Origin: Irpex lacteus
Taxonomy: Eukaryota; Basidiomycota; Agaricomycetes; Polyporales; Irpicaceae
Direction: 5' to 3'
NCBI GenBank assembly: GCA_001986395.2
Contig: MQVO02000002.1
Span: forward strand, 496,001 to 560,000
Length of the DNA: 64,000 nucleotides
The translations under genes were made by a program, and so were the position numbers. Under the pieces are notes generated by a model. The model was not told the origin of the DNA, did no database searches, and was given only the letters and a program-made list of their open reading frames with translations. Numbering within the stretch: position 1 is the first letter of the stretch; the number at the start of each line of letters is the position of its first letter. This document shows, piece after piece, positions 37,501 to 49,661 of this stretch.

Positions 37501-39347
37501 CTCGACCCTTCCGACTGCTCTCCATCCTCATCCATGTCGTCGTCTTCCTCCGCGCCTTTCCCCTTGTCCAACGCCTTGCCCCAATGCACCAAAAGCATCG
37601 CCAAAGCCTTGATGCCAGCTCTCTTCTTATCCTTTGCGTCCGGCTTCTTCCCCACCAGCCGCTCCTCCAGACTCTCCTCCCACACGCCCTTGACGAACCC
37701 ACTAACAGCGCGTCTCATCCTCGGCTCCTCGTCGAATATCAAAAGACACAACTTCGACCGTTGGTCGTCCTCCAGCAGCCCATGTCCATCGACAGCCTGC
37801 AACACCTGCACAACAGCAACTCGTACGCTCAGCTCGGTGTCGCCCATCGCCATCTCCACCAGACGAGGTTTGAACCGCTCGGTGAAGTGCTGGAGAGCTC
37901 CGATGCCGATAAACTCCGTTTGGGCGTAGGCGAGGGAAAGCGCTTTAACGGCTTCCAGGCGTACGTGCGTGTTTCCGTCGGAGAGCACCCAGCCGACGTA
38001 ACGAAGGTATTGGCCGTCTAGGAAGTGGGCTGGGTATTTGGAGAACCAGAGGCCCATTGCTCGCACACACTCTGCACGGATGTTGGGATCGAGGTCGCGG
38101 TACCGATGGACGAAAACGCTAGAGTTGCGTGATTGAATGCGCGTTAAAAGTCTGATGTAGACAAAGAGACTTACCCGTCGACGAATTCTTTGAGGAACTC
38201 GGCTAGTTTAGCCCTCCGTTCTCTAACCTCAGCTGCTTTCCCGTCAAGTTCCTTCTCTCTGGCAGTGGCGGGCTCTGCCTTCCCCTTCTTTCGCTTTCTC
38301 TCACCCTCTTTCTGTCTGCTGACGACCTCCGCTTCCTTCTCCACAGTAGCTGCTACCTCCGACAAGGCCGTTTCCACCTCTAAGGCAACGACGCTCGCTG
38401 TATGCCGGAAACTTCGCAGCTGACTGCTGCTCATAGCGACCACCCATGCTTGAAGAGTTGTCATGAGTTCTGTGGAGTACAACTGGCCCATGGCGGCAGC
38501 CGAGGAGATAAGACGCGAGAGAAACTCTGAGAGGGATGCGCGGAAGGGCTTGAAAGCGGGTAACTTGGATGTGAGAGGGTATACAGGGGTATCATCCTGT
38601 TTGAGTGCCTCGGTGATGTTGTCTAGCGCGTCGACGATGCCGTCGTAGTCAAGTGCTTCATCTCCGTCTATGGTATGGTTGCAGCCGCATGCTCGAAAGA
38701 CGCAGTTTATGAGTTCTGCTTGAGCGGGACCGGGTGTTTGGGTTAGAGAGTCCAAAAAGTCCTCTACGGTCGACTGTAAGGCAGCAGAGGGGTTCATAAT
38801 AGCATCTAAGACAGGTAAGTAGGTAGCACATTGAGTTTAGTCAGTGGGAGACGTACTGAACAAAGGATTATCGTTGGTAATCTTCGTCTCCTTTGCCACT
38901 TGCTCCGCGTCAAAACCTGCACCTCCTTTGCGAGCTCTCTGTTTGCGAGGTTTCGGTGGTCCAGGGACTTTCGTAATAGTCATTCTTGGCTTCTTCCCCG
39001 GTGGACGACCTCTCCGTTTAGGCTGTCCGTCGGCGGCGGGCGCAGGCTTGGGCTGCGATGTTTTGGCTTTCGCCTTTGGCTTCGGCGTTGGCGCAGAATA
39101 GTCTTCTTCGACGTCCGCCTCATTGTCCCCGGCGTCGGGAGTGTCGCTCTCGGTCAGCTCGCTGAGCGAGTCGTCGTCATCGTCGGAACGCTTCCGCTTG
39201 CTCTGTTGGCTATCTGCAAAGTCCTAATGAGCTGTGAGACGCGTCAGAACAGCGCATCAACGCACTTGATTCGAACAGCGACGTCTTTTTTCTTTCTCTC
39301 TGTGATCGTCGGGGTGCGGCGGCGTCGTCTGCGTCGGTGTCGGACAT
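34506..39347 (-). CDS. SCC3: Cohesin subunit SCC3/STAG (stromalin)
   Basis: Twelve exons: 39347-39266, 39213-38857, 38805-38175, 38118-37182, 37131-36970, 36915-36523, 36462-36265, 36209-35903, 35846-35599, 35546-35257, 35200-35085 and 35032-34506, total 4248 nt (1415 residues). The N-terminus is acidic then basic (KRKRSDDDDDSLSELTESD, KRRGRPPGKKPR). A STAG domain follows (MNPSAALQSTVEDFLDSL, ELINCVFRACGCNHTID). The stromalin conservative domain starts near residue 357: VFVHRYRDLDPNIRAECVRA, then HFLDGQYLRYVGWVLSD and VRLEAVKALSLAY. A helical-repeat body and a disordered, charged tail complete it. Scc3 binds Scc1/Rad21 in the cohesin ring and is needed for sister-chromatid cohesion. The gene is divergent from the Ecm11-like gene. 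Confidence 0.94.
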
Positions 39348-39569
39348 AACGGGAAATGCGTCGGTCGTCGTGCGTCGGTGGCTAAGAAGGCCAGCGCGTG
39401 TCGCGGTTCTCGACAACGTGACTCAACGTGATTGTGATGGTCACGCGTCTGTCACGCAAAACGCCACAAAGCTGGCGCACTCCCAAAACGGGAAACATCG
39501 CTCTTTGCTCTCGACCTCCATCTTCCGCTGCAATTTCCTCTGCTAAGTGCTTTGTTAACTTCTCTCGTT
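39348..39569. promoter_or_regulatory. Bidirectional promoter of SCC3 and the Ecm11-like gene with an MCB box
   Basis: The 222 bp between the two start codons contain an exact ACGCGT at 39443-39448. CACGCAAAA (39453-39461), close to the ascomycete Swi4-type core CRCGAAA, follows directly. Two TGACTCAACGTGA / AACGTGA-like stretches precede it. The arrangement is compatible with G1/S control of both genes; function is inferred. Confidence 0.5.
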
Positions 39570-41230
39570 ATGAGTGCTCGCCAGCCTTTTATACCTCAAT
39601 CTAAACAGTCTGCTGCCTCAGCTGCCGACAGTTCTTCTGACAGTCTCAAAGCCGATGTCAGCATGAGCTCAGACGGAGGAGACAGGTCGTCAGCAACGTC
39701 TATCAGCTTGCACTCGAATGCTTCTTCCGACGACATTCCTCCTCTGGGCGGGATCAACAAGCCTCTCAACCTTGCCAATCTAGGAAAGAAAAACAAGACC
39801 AATCATCTGGAAAGCTCTCCCTTCTTGCCCAAAGCTCGCAGGTCCTTCGAAGACGACGCGACTCGCCCATTTTCTCCCTCTGCAAAACCCTTCAAGCCTA
39901 ACATGAACCAACGTGGAATGAAAATTGCTGCACCTTCTCCCTTCTTTCCCAGTTCTGCCAGCTTCCAGCCTATGTCTGCTTTCCGTGCCCCTCGTGTTCC
40001 TTCTCCCACCAAACGCCATTCTGCTGCCTCTATCGATGATCTGAACGTGAATAACCCGCATACAAGCACTGAAGGAGGCCTTCTTGGGCCTGATGAAGAG
40101 ATCTCGATGTTTAATGATACTTCTGCTGAAGGACCTCGCCGTCTTGCCCGTTCTGGCACTAGAGGACTAGAGAACCAGCCTCATCAAGGCCAAGAAACAA
40201 ACGAAAATCGCTCGCGTGGTGGACCAGGTGGCGGTGCTGATGGCTTCACTTACGACGACTCTGCTTCTGCTTTTGACGACCGTTACACGAAATTGCCCGC
40301 TCGACGCGTTCAGAAGCGTGTCGAACGCACCGAAGAAATCGATATAGAAGTGGACTACAACGCGCCAAAGCGTTACAAGTCAGACGTTGACCAGGATGTG
40401 AGTTTATTTTTAAGCATAATCCCGCACGAAAAATAACGGCCTTCAATATCTCAGCTCCAGCACAACTTCAACGGCCGTCGGGAATCCCTCGCGCCGTACC
40501 ACTCGTCGCCCCAACACTCACCCTCTCCCGCCGCCTCTCGCGCAGGCTCAGTGTATGCACCACCGATGAACGACCAGCCTCCCGTCCCTGCAATGAACGT
40601 CCACAAGGACCACGCATTAGCGCAGTTGTTCGGACAAGACCTCGATACGTTCGTGGGCGAACATCTCGACGCGTATGAAGCCGCGAAGAAGAGATGGACG
40701 GAGTGCAGTATCGACGAGTGGACGGCTGGTGCCGATGGTATGCATCATTATATGTTACCGTATCCCTATCCTTATGGCTGTGTGCTGTAACACACCGAAA
40801 CGTGTGGGGGACTCAACTAAACTAACGCGGTTATCGTACCTCAGAACTAGCAGGGAAATTCAGTAAACTACTCGACTTTGTACGTTCCCTCAATACCATT
40901 CTAAATAATCTCACATCCCATAACTGACATCTCGGCAGGTTAAAGAGCACATGAAGTACGTCCATTCCACTCCACATCTCCTCTCGAATCGTTGTATATA
41001 CGCGCGATTTACTTTACCCGCATACAAGTACCAAACTCGCTCTTTATGCGAATTTGAACGCGAGCTTGGGGTCGCATCGGAAGGTCCTTGCTGAGCGGGA
41101 GAAGACGCTCGAGGAGGTGAGGGCTGATTTGATTAGGAATGGTGGGGTTGTTTGTGGTGTTGGGCAGGGACAGGAGGGTGCGGGTGCGGGTGGTGCTGAC
41201 AAGAGCAAAGGTTTGAGTGACGAGGATTAG
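39570..41230 (+). CDS. Protein with Ecm11-like C-terminal domain (meiosis-related)
   Basis: Five exons: 39570-40397, 40455-40737, 40845-40879, 40939-40955 and 41029-41230, total 1365 nt (454 residues). Two exons are very short (35 and 17 nt). The first 330 residues are disordered and Ser/Pro-rich. The C-terminal domain reads LAQLFGQDLDTFVGEHLDAY, KKRWTECSIDEWTAGADELA, then GKFSKLLDFVKEHM and a final helix. The pattern W..CS.DEW..ADE...KFSKLL matches what I know of the Ecm11 C-terminal domain. In budding yeast Ecm11 (with Gmc2) builds the central element of the synaptonemal complex. A short Gly/Ala-rich tail ends the protein. Sharing a promoter with a cohesin gene fits a chromosome role, but the family call rests on pattern memory. 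Confidence 0.65.
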
Positions 41231-43944
41231 TAGATTGGTAGGTATGGCCAGGAGAGACTGAGGCTCTCATCTGAACAATGGTGTACCGATGTGTGTTGAC
41301 AATTGTATGGCTTTCGGTGTCTGCTATCCTGTCGTGGTTTCCGCCTCATATGGGAGCATAAGTGGTTCTACGTAAGGTATGTGTTTACCTTCGCTCGCGC
41401 CGCACTTTTTAACGTTTGTCCCTCACCTAAATAGCAGAGCAGATGTGTGCTAACCAGAGCGTGTCATTGTCATTGTCCACTGGAACAGAAATATCTCGAT
41501 ACGTCTGGACCTATGTCGACCTCGGACTCATTCCCGGGGCTCCTTCCTACATCACTACGAAGCAGAGGAGATGCCGTTCAAGCACCACTGGAACCCACTA
41601 TTCACGAAGGTCGCCAAGTCGTCGAGCGGTGCACTGGCAGAGCTACCAGGGACTCCGAGTCTCTGGAACTACGGCCTCCTCTCGTACGGCTATCGACCTC
41701 ACGTAGAAAGTAAACAGGTTTCCCCTCGCCGATCTGATCGTGTTAGTATGAGTTACCAGTTGTAGGGCCTCGGCGGGGAATGGGTGCAGAATAACCAGCT
41801 GAGTGCCCTTCACAGATAGATTCAAACGTGCGAACTTGAATTGCTCATTGGGGTATATCGATCCTAGAATGATTGGTCGCAGGTTTTAGCTCGGCATGCG
41901 CGGAGAATCTGAGAGAATATCAATAGTCGCAGGCAAGTAAGAATTCTCGGCGCAGTTGACTGTAGCATGCATAGTTGAAGCAACTTTTCGTCAGATACTC
42001 GGATGCGCGGCTTCATAGAAGTTGCGCCCAGCTGATATCTGCCGTACGTATGGCGCCGCTCACGATGGATGTGGTCACGGTGAGCACACTGTCGCTCATC
42101 ACCAGTATTTCCAAGGATCACCTCCGCCAAGTTCGCAATCGCTACAGTTATGATCGGTGACGCTACGATGGAAGATCTCAAGTCGTTCTGATAGATAGAG
42201 CATATGTTTTACGCAACTTGATGATTATTCGTATTCTGACATCTCGAAACAGGTGGTCGCCTTACGTCTGATACGAGAAACTTTAGTAGTGTTTATCGAA
42301 TAAAGTCCGAAAAGAGGTACGTTTCTGTCGTGTTCACGTTGATTGAAAGGTGTGACTGATTTACAAACTTCTAGATCGAGTATTCAGACTCAGAATGTCG
42401 AATGTCGCGCAGGAGGCCGCCTCTAGTCAGCCAGAAATTGGCTATAACCCTGTGAAGGCCACATTTGGTGAGTGACTGTCGGGGATGTACCTCCATCCAG
42501 AAGCTTTTACGCCTCATGCACTTATCACCTGAATTACAACAACACTATACCAGTGGTTGTATGGAAGGCTCGATTCACAAGACACGTATCCAAACAGCCT
42601 GTGTATCAGTTTTGGAACGGGCAAAATGGGGTAAGTTCTCAAACTTACTATTCGTCACTTCTGTTCCTATTCACTACAGTGCTCGCCGCCCTAAGTTCAT
42701 CATGACTGTAACTACGTATGCAACTCATGGCAGCAGAATCCGCTGTCATTAGCTCTATGTACCTATGCGCACGGATGGTGAATTCAGCGGTACATGGCCA
42801 CATTGGTTGTATGCTGATGTAGTGGCATTCTCGGACAGCTTAGTACGTCTTCTCTCCGGTACTCGTAGTGCACACGTTGTCAAACTTATTCCAACCTCTC
42901 AGATATACTTATGCTACCGACCGTCGCGAATCACTGTAGGGCTGCACAGTGTCAAGAGAGAAGATCCGTGCGTGTCTTGAGGACGTCGCAGCTTTGGAGC
43001 ATCTCTCATGTATCAGGTTCGTCGAATCGTTAGGTTTGGCGATTCGAAAAGATGTTTGACGAGCTGTTTACATGTCTCTGGAAACTTCAGATACGGGCTG
43101 TGTTTACGTTATGATTATCTAGTGGCACGACGATGATCGAAGGACAGCAGCAGACAAGTGCTGTGGCAAATTTGAATGCAGCCACATTTTGATTTTATCT
43201 TGGCCTCGGAACCAGTGGGCAATATTCGATTGCACTCGTATACGAGGTTTTAGTAGGGATTCTGCTTTCTTCGCTCTCGTGTGCGGCTGATTGGCTGATG
43301 ATGACTTGGCGTCATAGAGCCCGACGATGCGGATGAGATACACGCGGGATCGCCGCGAACGCTGTGTCACGGTCAGCGGTGGAGTAGCCTTGTGAGTCCC
43401 GCTGGCACTTAAGTTCGTCCATAGTTCTGATGAACAAACGTTACATGGGCTCCGTGACCTATTGGGGCATTAATAGCTGGGCAAAGCTTCTTTCGCCGTC
43501 ACCGCGTTGCAACCATGGTCTCAGGATCGCAAGGTCACTTCGGTATCCACCATTAAGTGCTTCCGTATTATCTGTTTACTGGATGTTATGTAGACGTCGA
43601 TGGTACAAGATTCATCATATGATGCATGTGGAGCCTGCCCGTACCTTCCGAAACCCTATTGACCATTAGGCTTTCGAAGTATGATGCTCCGTCTGGGCTA
43701 GATTTTCGAAAGGGCAGCGCGTGAGGGAGTTCCGATAAGCGTTGCTCACGCCCGTTCCGGCAAAGTTTGCCAACTTGCCCGTCCTGCACGCTTCTATCCG
43801 TCACCGAAGCAGAGGGAGGCGGCACCTTGGAGCACATGAGAGCATGCGGAGATGTAACGTATGACAGCACATATCATGTTGTGTGATACTCATCTATGTT
43901 CTTTTCGACGATTGCTCATGCCAGCGCATCATCAAACCTTACAT
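41231..43944. other. 2.7-kb stretch with only weak coding signals
   Basis: Two scraps stand out. Frame-open sequence at about 41551-41718 encodes EEMPFKHHWNPLFTKV and SLWNYGLLSYGYRPHV, but lacks a start and continuation I can place. A possible three-exon mini-gene lies at 42395-42694 and is listed separately. The rest shows no gene, RNA or repeat that I can support. Confidence 0.4.
42395..42694 (+). CDS. Possible 54-residue spliced mini-gene
   Basis: Exons 42395-42467, 42554-42630 and 42680-42694 have GTGAGT and GTAAGT donors and CAG acceptors and sum to 165 nt. The product would start MSNVAQEAASSQPEIGYNPV, continue with WKARFTRHVSKQPVYQFWNG and end CSPP. I recognise no family. The splice sites are good, but a short open product can arise by chance. 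Alternatively it is a remnant of a larger gene. Confidence 0.3.
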
Positions 43945-45822
43945 ATGCACAGTGACCGATGCCACCGTGACTGTAACAAGTAAGGCGGGTACAGGTATAA
44001 TCGACCAAGGCTGTGCGTATAAGAGTGCAAGGAGTGGGCGACAACGCATCTATAGCTTTCGATCTCAATATGGGTAGCCCTGCATCCTTCGCGTTCGTAA
44101 TCGTTGGTCTGTCCTGGGCATCGTATATCTGACCTTTCCCGTGTTACAGGCATGGCCCTGGCCTGCTGGGGACAATATTCAATGTATTCCTATATGGCAT
44201 TATGGTCACGCAATGCTTTCTGTACTTTGCAAGATACCCGAAGTGAGTGCAGTAGACTCATTTGGCGGAGCACCGTCGGTCTCACATGATTTACAGAGAC
44301 AAACTGTGGATGAAAGTGATGGTAAGCACATCTTTGCTACATTGCGTCCGTAAGCCTCGTAATTCAAGTTCTCACAATGAGTCGTAGGTTCTGCTCTTAT
44401 TTTTGGCGGATACACTCAACTGTGTGTTCGACGTATGGTGGATTTACGATAGCCTGGTCAACAACTTTGGTAGTCCGAGCCCTAGTACTTTAGACTAGTG
44501 TTTGCTTACAGTACATGTTGTCACAGACAATCCTGCGGCCCTCGAGACGGGAAATTGGGGTGAGTAGTCTCAGTCTACTTATATAATTGTCCTAGTGATA
44601 TTCACCCCTCACCATAGTGTTCGCTACTGGTATGTCATGAGTAGCTTTACTGGCTTCGTTCATGCTCACGAAACACCCCTCAGACCCAGCAATGGTGGTA
44701 TGTCTGACGAAAGATATTGCTATCCAAAACCAAGAGTTACATGTTCGGGCAACAGGGAATAATCTCCGCTGCGGTACAACTCTTCTTTGCATGGCGAGTC
44801 AAAATTCTCAGCGGCAGCTGGTTCATTGTCATCGTCATTGTAATCACGTCCATCGCTTCTATTAGTGAGTGTTGAATCGTAAAATTATTATGGTTTAGTT
44901 GCCTTTTTAACCACAATCCGTAGTTGGCGGAGTTGGAACCGCAATCTATATTCACTATATACCGCAATTCGACAGATTCCAGGAATTCCAAGCCCTTGTG
45001 GTATTCTGGAGAATATGCTCCGCTATCTGTGATGCTGTCATCACTGCTGTCCTCATATGGTATTTGGTAGGTTATCCCTCTTTGTCGACTGACGGGACCC
45101 ATCTAAATAGCCTACTCTAGAGGAAACATCGCACCGGATTCCATACTACCGATATTATATTGGATAGTATTATTCGACGTAAGGGTTGTGTACCTTTCCT
45201 CTCCATGCGTTTACACATTAGTGCATCTAGTTACTGTCCAAACTGGCCTTATTACCACTATTTGGGCAACCGCGGATCTAGTTTCTTATCTTGTCACAGT
45301 GAGCATGAATTCTATTTCCTCCTTCAATTCAACATGGCTAACTTAGTGGTACTAGCCTACTGGGCTGTGAGTATTCCTCTCCCTATTCATTGCCGACGCT
45401 GAGATACGATGAATTTTACGTAGACACCTCGTCTTCAATTTTGCCCTGGCGAAACTGTACACAAATTCGCTGATGTCTACTCTGAATGCCCGACCAACGC
45501 ACCGAGACATTGGGTACGACTCGACAGGTATTTCGGAGAGAAAGACAAAAAGTGTTGACACAGCGAGGCGAGTAAGTGATTCACCTAAAGTGACGTCAGG
45601 GGGAGTTTACTCACACGGCGGTACGGTAGCCGGATGTTGTCACTCTACCAAGACAGGAGGTACGAGGTTTGTGAAAACTGTGACGCGTCTGAATTTACAC
45701 AACTCCATTAATAGGTGTTTGTTCACGTTGAGTCCCATGAAATGGTGGATCTTCCGAACAAACCCGACATCGAATGGTCAGCAAACTCTAGCAACAACCC
45801 CACCATTGCCGATCACACGTGA
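43945..45822 (+). CDS. DUF6534-type multi-pass membrane protein with micro-exons
   Basis: Fourteen exons: 43945-43979 (uncertain), 44150-44242, 44297-44321, 44388-44469, 44527-44559, 44618-44629, 44684-44697, 44756-44864, 44924-45066, 45121-45178, 45222-45298, 45356-45366, 45424-45571 and 45715-45822, total 948 nt (315 residues). Exons of 11, 12 and 14 nt are forced by frame and by family pattern. The sequence follows the basidiomycete DUF6534 layout: GLLGTIFNVFLYGIMVTQ, VLLLFLADTLNCVFDVWWIY, VFATDPAMV, SAAVQLFFAWRVKILSGSWF, then IGGVGTAIYIHYIP. Next are RTGFHTTDIILDSIIR, LHLVTVQTGLITTIWATADL, HLVFNFALAKLYTNSLMSTL and ending VFVHVESHEMVD. Six to seven hydrophobic helices are predicted. The family is large in mushrooms, and its function is unknown. 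The 5' exon and the 145-bp last intron are the weakest parts. Confidence 0.8.
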
Positions 45823-46563
45823 GAGTCACTTGACTCAGTGCTTGTACTACAGCCGTATAATTACCTCTGATCGAAACGTATCTATATGGCCCTATATCTC
45901 CCTTACCTGTCCGCCTTCAAGTTCACTCGTTCTCAATGTGTACTATGCTCTACGAATTATTCAAATGATGCACACATGACTACAATCGGCAGTGGAATAC
46001 CTATTATCTGTTATGGTGACATAATACAACGTTCTCGTATCGTCATAGGCTGTGGTAGACAATCTTGTGATGATATAGCCCTCGGAGTAGTATCGGTGGA
46101 ATTGCCTTAAAAGGCATATATTTGGCGTCTATTACTTTCTCTCGCAGGCAAGTACTCGTCTTGGCTGCTGGTGAATCACGGAGAATCAGTCAGAGTCAAG
46201 TCTCTCACAGATCAGTGAAAGATTGATTTTTATATGCTTCGAGAATGAACACTATATACTTGGGTTCAGATTGGTTCTTAAATTCGCATGTGGGGCTCGA
46301 GACAATTACCGACCGAGTCGGACTAGTAGTGTGTCCGCTGACCTGGTGACGCACTAGCAGTGGAGGTACCCGGTGATCTTTTGCACGGTGATCTTTTGTG
46401 AGAGTATGTTTGCAATGTGACCTTTCTGCTCTAGAAGGTTTCACGTTAGGTTCAAGCCGGTACAGCGTCATAGTCACCGCCGATTGCTCCGCCGTGTGAG
46501 ATTCAGTATAGAGATAGAGCTCGTATCATTTTCAGTCCGGTTATCCAGCTAGTACGATGTACA
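45823..46563. other. 741-bp gap; short tandem repeat at 46370-46400
   Basis: No gene supported. CGGTGATCTTTTG occurs twice in tandem near 46370-46400, separated by two bases. The rest is unremarkable. Confidence 0.5.
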
Positions 46564-48662
46564 TCACAATACATCACATCCTCCTGTTACACGACTCTTT
46601 TCCGTTCGAGTTTCCTCCCATTCTATGATAGCTGACCCAGCCTCTTGCTGCAAGACATGCCACGCACGGTCAATATGCTCTTTGTTCGTTCTCACCGCCC
46701 CGATGGCGAATCGTATGCAGAATATTCCGTTGAGTTTCGTCTGCGTAAGAAATATATCGTGCCGTTTCGAGAGACGTGCGTAATATAGCTCGTTGAGATC
46801 GTTTAAAATGGCGTTGCGATCTTTGCTGTCTTGGACAGTGGCCAATGCAGGCTCAAGCCGGAAAACAGAAAGGGCGAGGGAAGGCTTCGTGACAAGCGAG
46901 AAGTCCTTGGATGCGCGTACTAGAGACACAAAATAGTCATTGAGTTCAATGCCCTGTACAATAAGGTATAAAAATGCCGATACTGTGCAGCGAGGAAAGA
47001 ACAAACCTGGCGTATATTTCTTCTAAAGCCCTCTGCGCCATATCCTCTGAGCACGAACCACAGTTTAAGCGACCTGAAACGACGACTAAGGCCAAGGTGC
47101 CAGTTCCGGTAGTCCATCACAGCTCCTGATATCACGATAAGCCGCTTGCGTGGCGGTACGGTGGTACGATGACGACGTACCTGCATCTCCCTCCTTAGTA
47201 CGGAGGAATTCCGGAGTGACATCTAAGGTGTTCACAATGTGCTTCCGATTCTTTACCCATAAGGCGGATGCGTCCAAATTTACAAGTCCCCACTAATCAT
47301 GATTTGATCGTCAATACACGCAAGGGCTTTGAGAAACGAGACACACTTTATGGAAATTAGTGCAGAATGAATCCGCAAACTCGTTGATGTAACGAAGTTG
47401 CGTCATTTCCCGCAGCTCGGGACAAGCCAAGGCTACACCGGCCCACGCAGCATCAACATGAAGCCAAATAGACGGGTATTCTTGCACTGAAAGGAATAAT
47501 GAGGCATTCAGCAAGACGATAAGGAGTGATTACATACACACTGCTCCTATCTCATCCAGGCGATCTATCGCGCCGGAGGACGTGGTTCCCACTGTGGCAA
47601 CTGTATGCACAAATGGTCAGAACCGATTGGGAGTCAGCATGTGGTGTTCCTACCTAGGATAAACGGATGCTTTCCGTTCTCCGTGTCAGAGTCGATAGCT
47701 CTCCTAAGCGTATCTCCACGTAGCGCAAAATCATCCTCAGCGTTTACCTCCAGAGAGCGACATTCAAGCCCTAGTATGAGCCCCGCCTTCTTTCCAAGAG
47801 AATGCGTCTGAGTCGTGGTATAGATTACTAGGTCATCTAACCTCGTCAAAGCGTGCCTCCTTCTATAGAGGGCTCGCGCCGCAACTATTGCTACCAAAGC
47901 TGATTCCGACGCAGATGACTAGTGCAGTCAGTTATCAGTGAACGCATGCCGAATCAGATAGAGATCCCATATATCGTACCTCAAGTACTCCTCCGCCTGC
48001 ACCCGACGCGTTCAGAAAATGATTTGCCAGCCCAAATAGTTTAGCGGCCCAGTCCATGGCGATGGTCTCGAGTTCAGTGCATGCTGGACTGCAAGACCAC
48101 TATGTTATAACAATTGAGTAAGCATGGCGACAAAACGTTCTTAATGAAAAGATACCAACATTAAATCCTGGATTCGGCGTGCTCGATGCGTACAGCTCTG
48201 CCAAAATGGCCTCGAAGGTGCATGGAGTAGGATAATAGGCAAAGAAGCTTGGATGTTGCCAGTGAGTGATACCTAAGATTGCGATGTTAGCGAGGCCAAA
48301 TAACCGGGCGAAAAATCGCTTTGACGACACAGCGACACAGTGCGTACCAGGTATAATACACCTCTGATAGTCGTCGGCAATTGTCTGGAAATCCTCGCCA
48401 GTTTCAGGAGCTTCCTCTGAATTTTTTGGGTTAGTGTATAAGGGTATTGTACGACAAGACGTGTACCAGGCAGTAGTTCCTTCAAGTACCCTGGACGTAC
48501 ATGTGGTACTACAGAACGTTTCTCGAGAGAGGTGTGGTAGTCGCAGATTCTTTCAATAGCTTCATATCCGGCCTTTCTGAACCTGCAGTGCAAAATGACC
48601 GAGGATCAGACTACCTTAGTAACATAGCCTGTGACTGGATGCTCTTACGCATTGATGTCCAT
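46564..48662 (-). CDS. Aromatic-L-amino-acid decarboxylase family enzyme (PLP group II)
   Basis: Eleven exons: 48662-48649, 48582-48467, 48416-48348, 48272-48160, 48099-47980, 47918-47654, 47600-47538, 47486-47347, 47292-47181, 47125-47007 and 46953-46564, total 1521 nt (506 residues), the normal length. The first exon is 14 nt and gives [14 protein letters not shown], the usual family start. Landmarks are [73 protein letters not shown] (PLP-contacting Asp) and NFHKW with the Schiff-base Lys near residue 300. [20 protein letters not shown] and [12 protein letters not shown] follow. It would decarboxylate tryptophan, tyrosine or DOPA to the amine; the exact substrate cannot be read here. Two donors are unusual (GTTGGT, GTTTGT), but the joins are certain. 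Confidence 0.93.
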
Positions 48663-49002
48663 GCTGGCTTAATAGCTAAGTATGAGCGCAAGGGGATAGC
48701 AATGCAAGCGTCGAAACTGGACTCTTTGAGTATAGCTGGCGGTGGAACTTGAACGTGGAAGCCTAATCTTGGACTGACAGTCGCATCCTGCAATTTTGGA
48801 ACACATCTTATAAGAAAGGTTCGTGATTCAAACATTGCAAGTAGCTTTCGATGGCTAGTCTGGAGTACGAGCTGTAGCGGTGTGATGTTTTTGGCGTGCG
48901 TTCAAATGATCAAGCTTCAAGTTCTAGGGCGGTTAATGCCGAATTTGTGTGGATGTCACGGTGACAGTGTCACAGAAATAGAAAACGTGACAGATGTGAT
49001 TA
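48663..49002. other. 340-bp upstream region of the decarboxylase
   Basis: Non-coding as far as I can tell. It contains the dyad-rich stretch GTCACGGTGACAGTGTCAC at about 48956-48974. It ends at the transposon target site. Confidence 0.5.
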
Positions 49003-49661
49003 GGGCCTGATCGGCGGCAGTTTCTGAACGCGATTTCAGTTTCTAAAACCAGCGCCAACGTAACATCGTGACGTCTATAAAGGGAAGTCAATCAATCTTC
49101 ATCACGCTTCATGATAAGCTTGATGCGCACTCCAAATTGGGTCAAAAGCGCATCTGTGGCGCTTACAAGGTAAATGCTGTAATCGCACTCTGTTAACGAA
49201 GGGCGAGGTTTTCAACCATTAAAAATAGCTTCGGTAAGTTGCATCACACTTAGATAATTGTCGATAGTCCTACTGTAGCGATATTATGCAGGAAACTAGC
49301 ATATTGTGAAGAGAACTTATTAGACGCCCCATGTTTAATACATGGAGTGCGTATCTCATCGATTTCCCATCCGTTTGCTCCTATAATTTTTATTTACTCT
49401 TCAGTATTGTGTTTAATGCATCTTGTAGCCCATATAGTATTATATCCCCGAAAGCACTTGTGCGAGCCCACCCTCTTGACTCCAGGCGCCTGGCGCGTCC
49501 ATATTTGGTGGTACGCATCATCACTGTAATCTGGGTCACATTCTGTCACACATCATCACAGCGAGTCACATAAGCGCTGATTTCTGTCGCAAAACTCGAT
49601 TTTTTGATTTGGCGGGCGATTTTTCAAAAAACAAGTTCAGAAACTGCCGCCGATCAGGCCC
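49003..49661. mobile_element. 659-bp non-autonomous DNA transposon (PIF/Harbinger-like MITE)
   Basis: The 27 bases at 49003-49029 (beginning GGGCCTGATCGGCGGCAGTT) are the exact reverse complement of 49635-49661. The pair is flanked by TTA at 49000-49002 and TTA at 49662-49664, a 3-bp target duplication. Perfect 27-bp terminal inverted repeats starting GGGCC plus TTA/TAA duplication are the classic signature of PIF/Harbinger-like miniature elements. The interior has no transposase frame, so it must be mobilised in trans. The perfect ends suggest recent insertion. It sits between the decarboxylase and the F-box-like gene. Confidence 0.88.

Noticed and set aside
41440..41770. Retroelement fragment or missed gene around SLWNYGLLSYGYRPHV
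   Set aside because: No reverse transcriptase, integrase or LTR motifs, no start or continuation that I could place.
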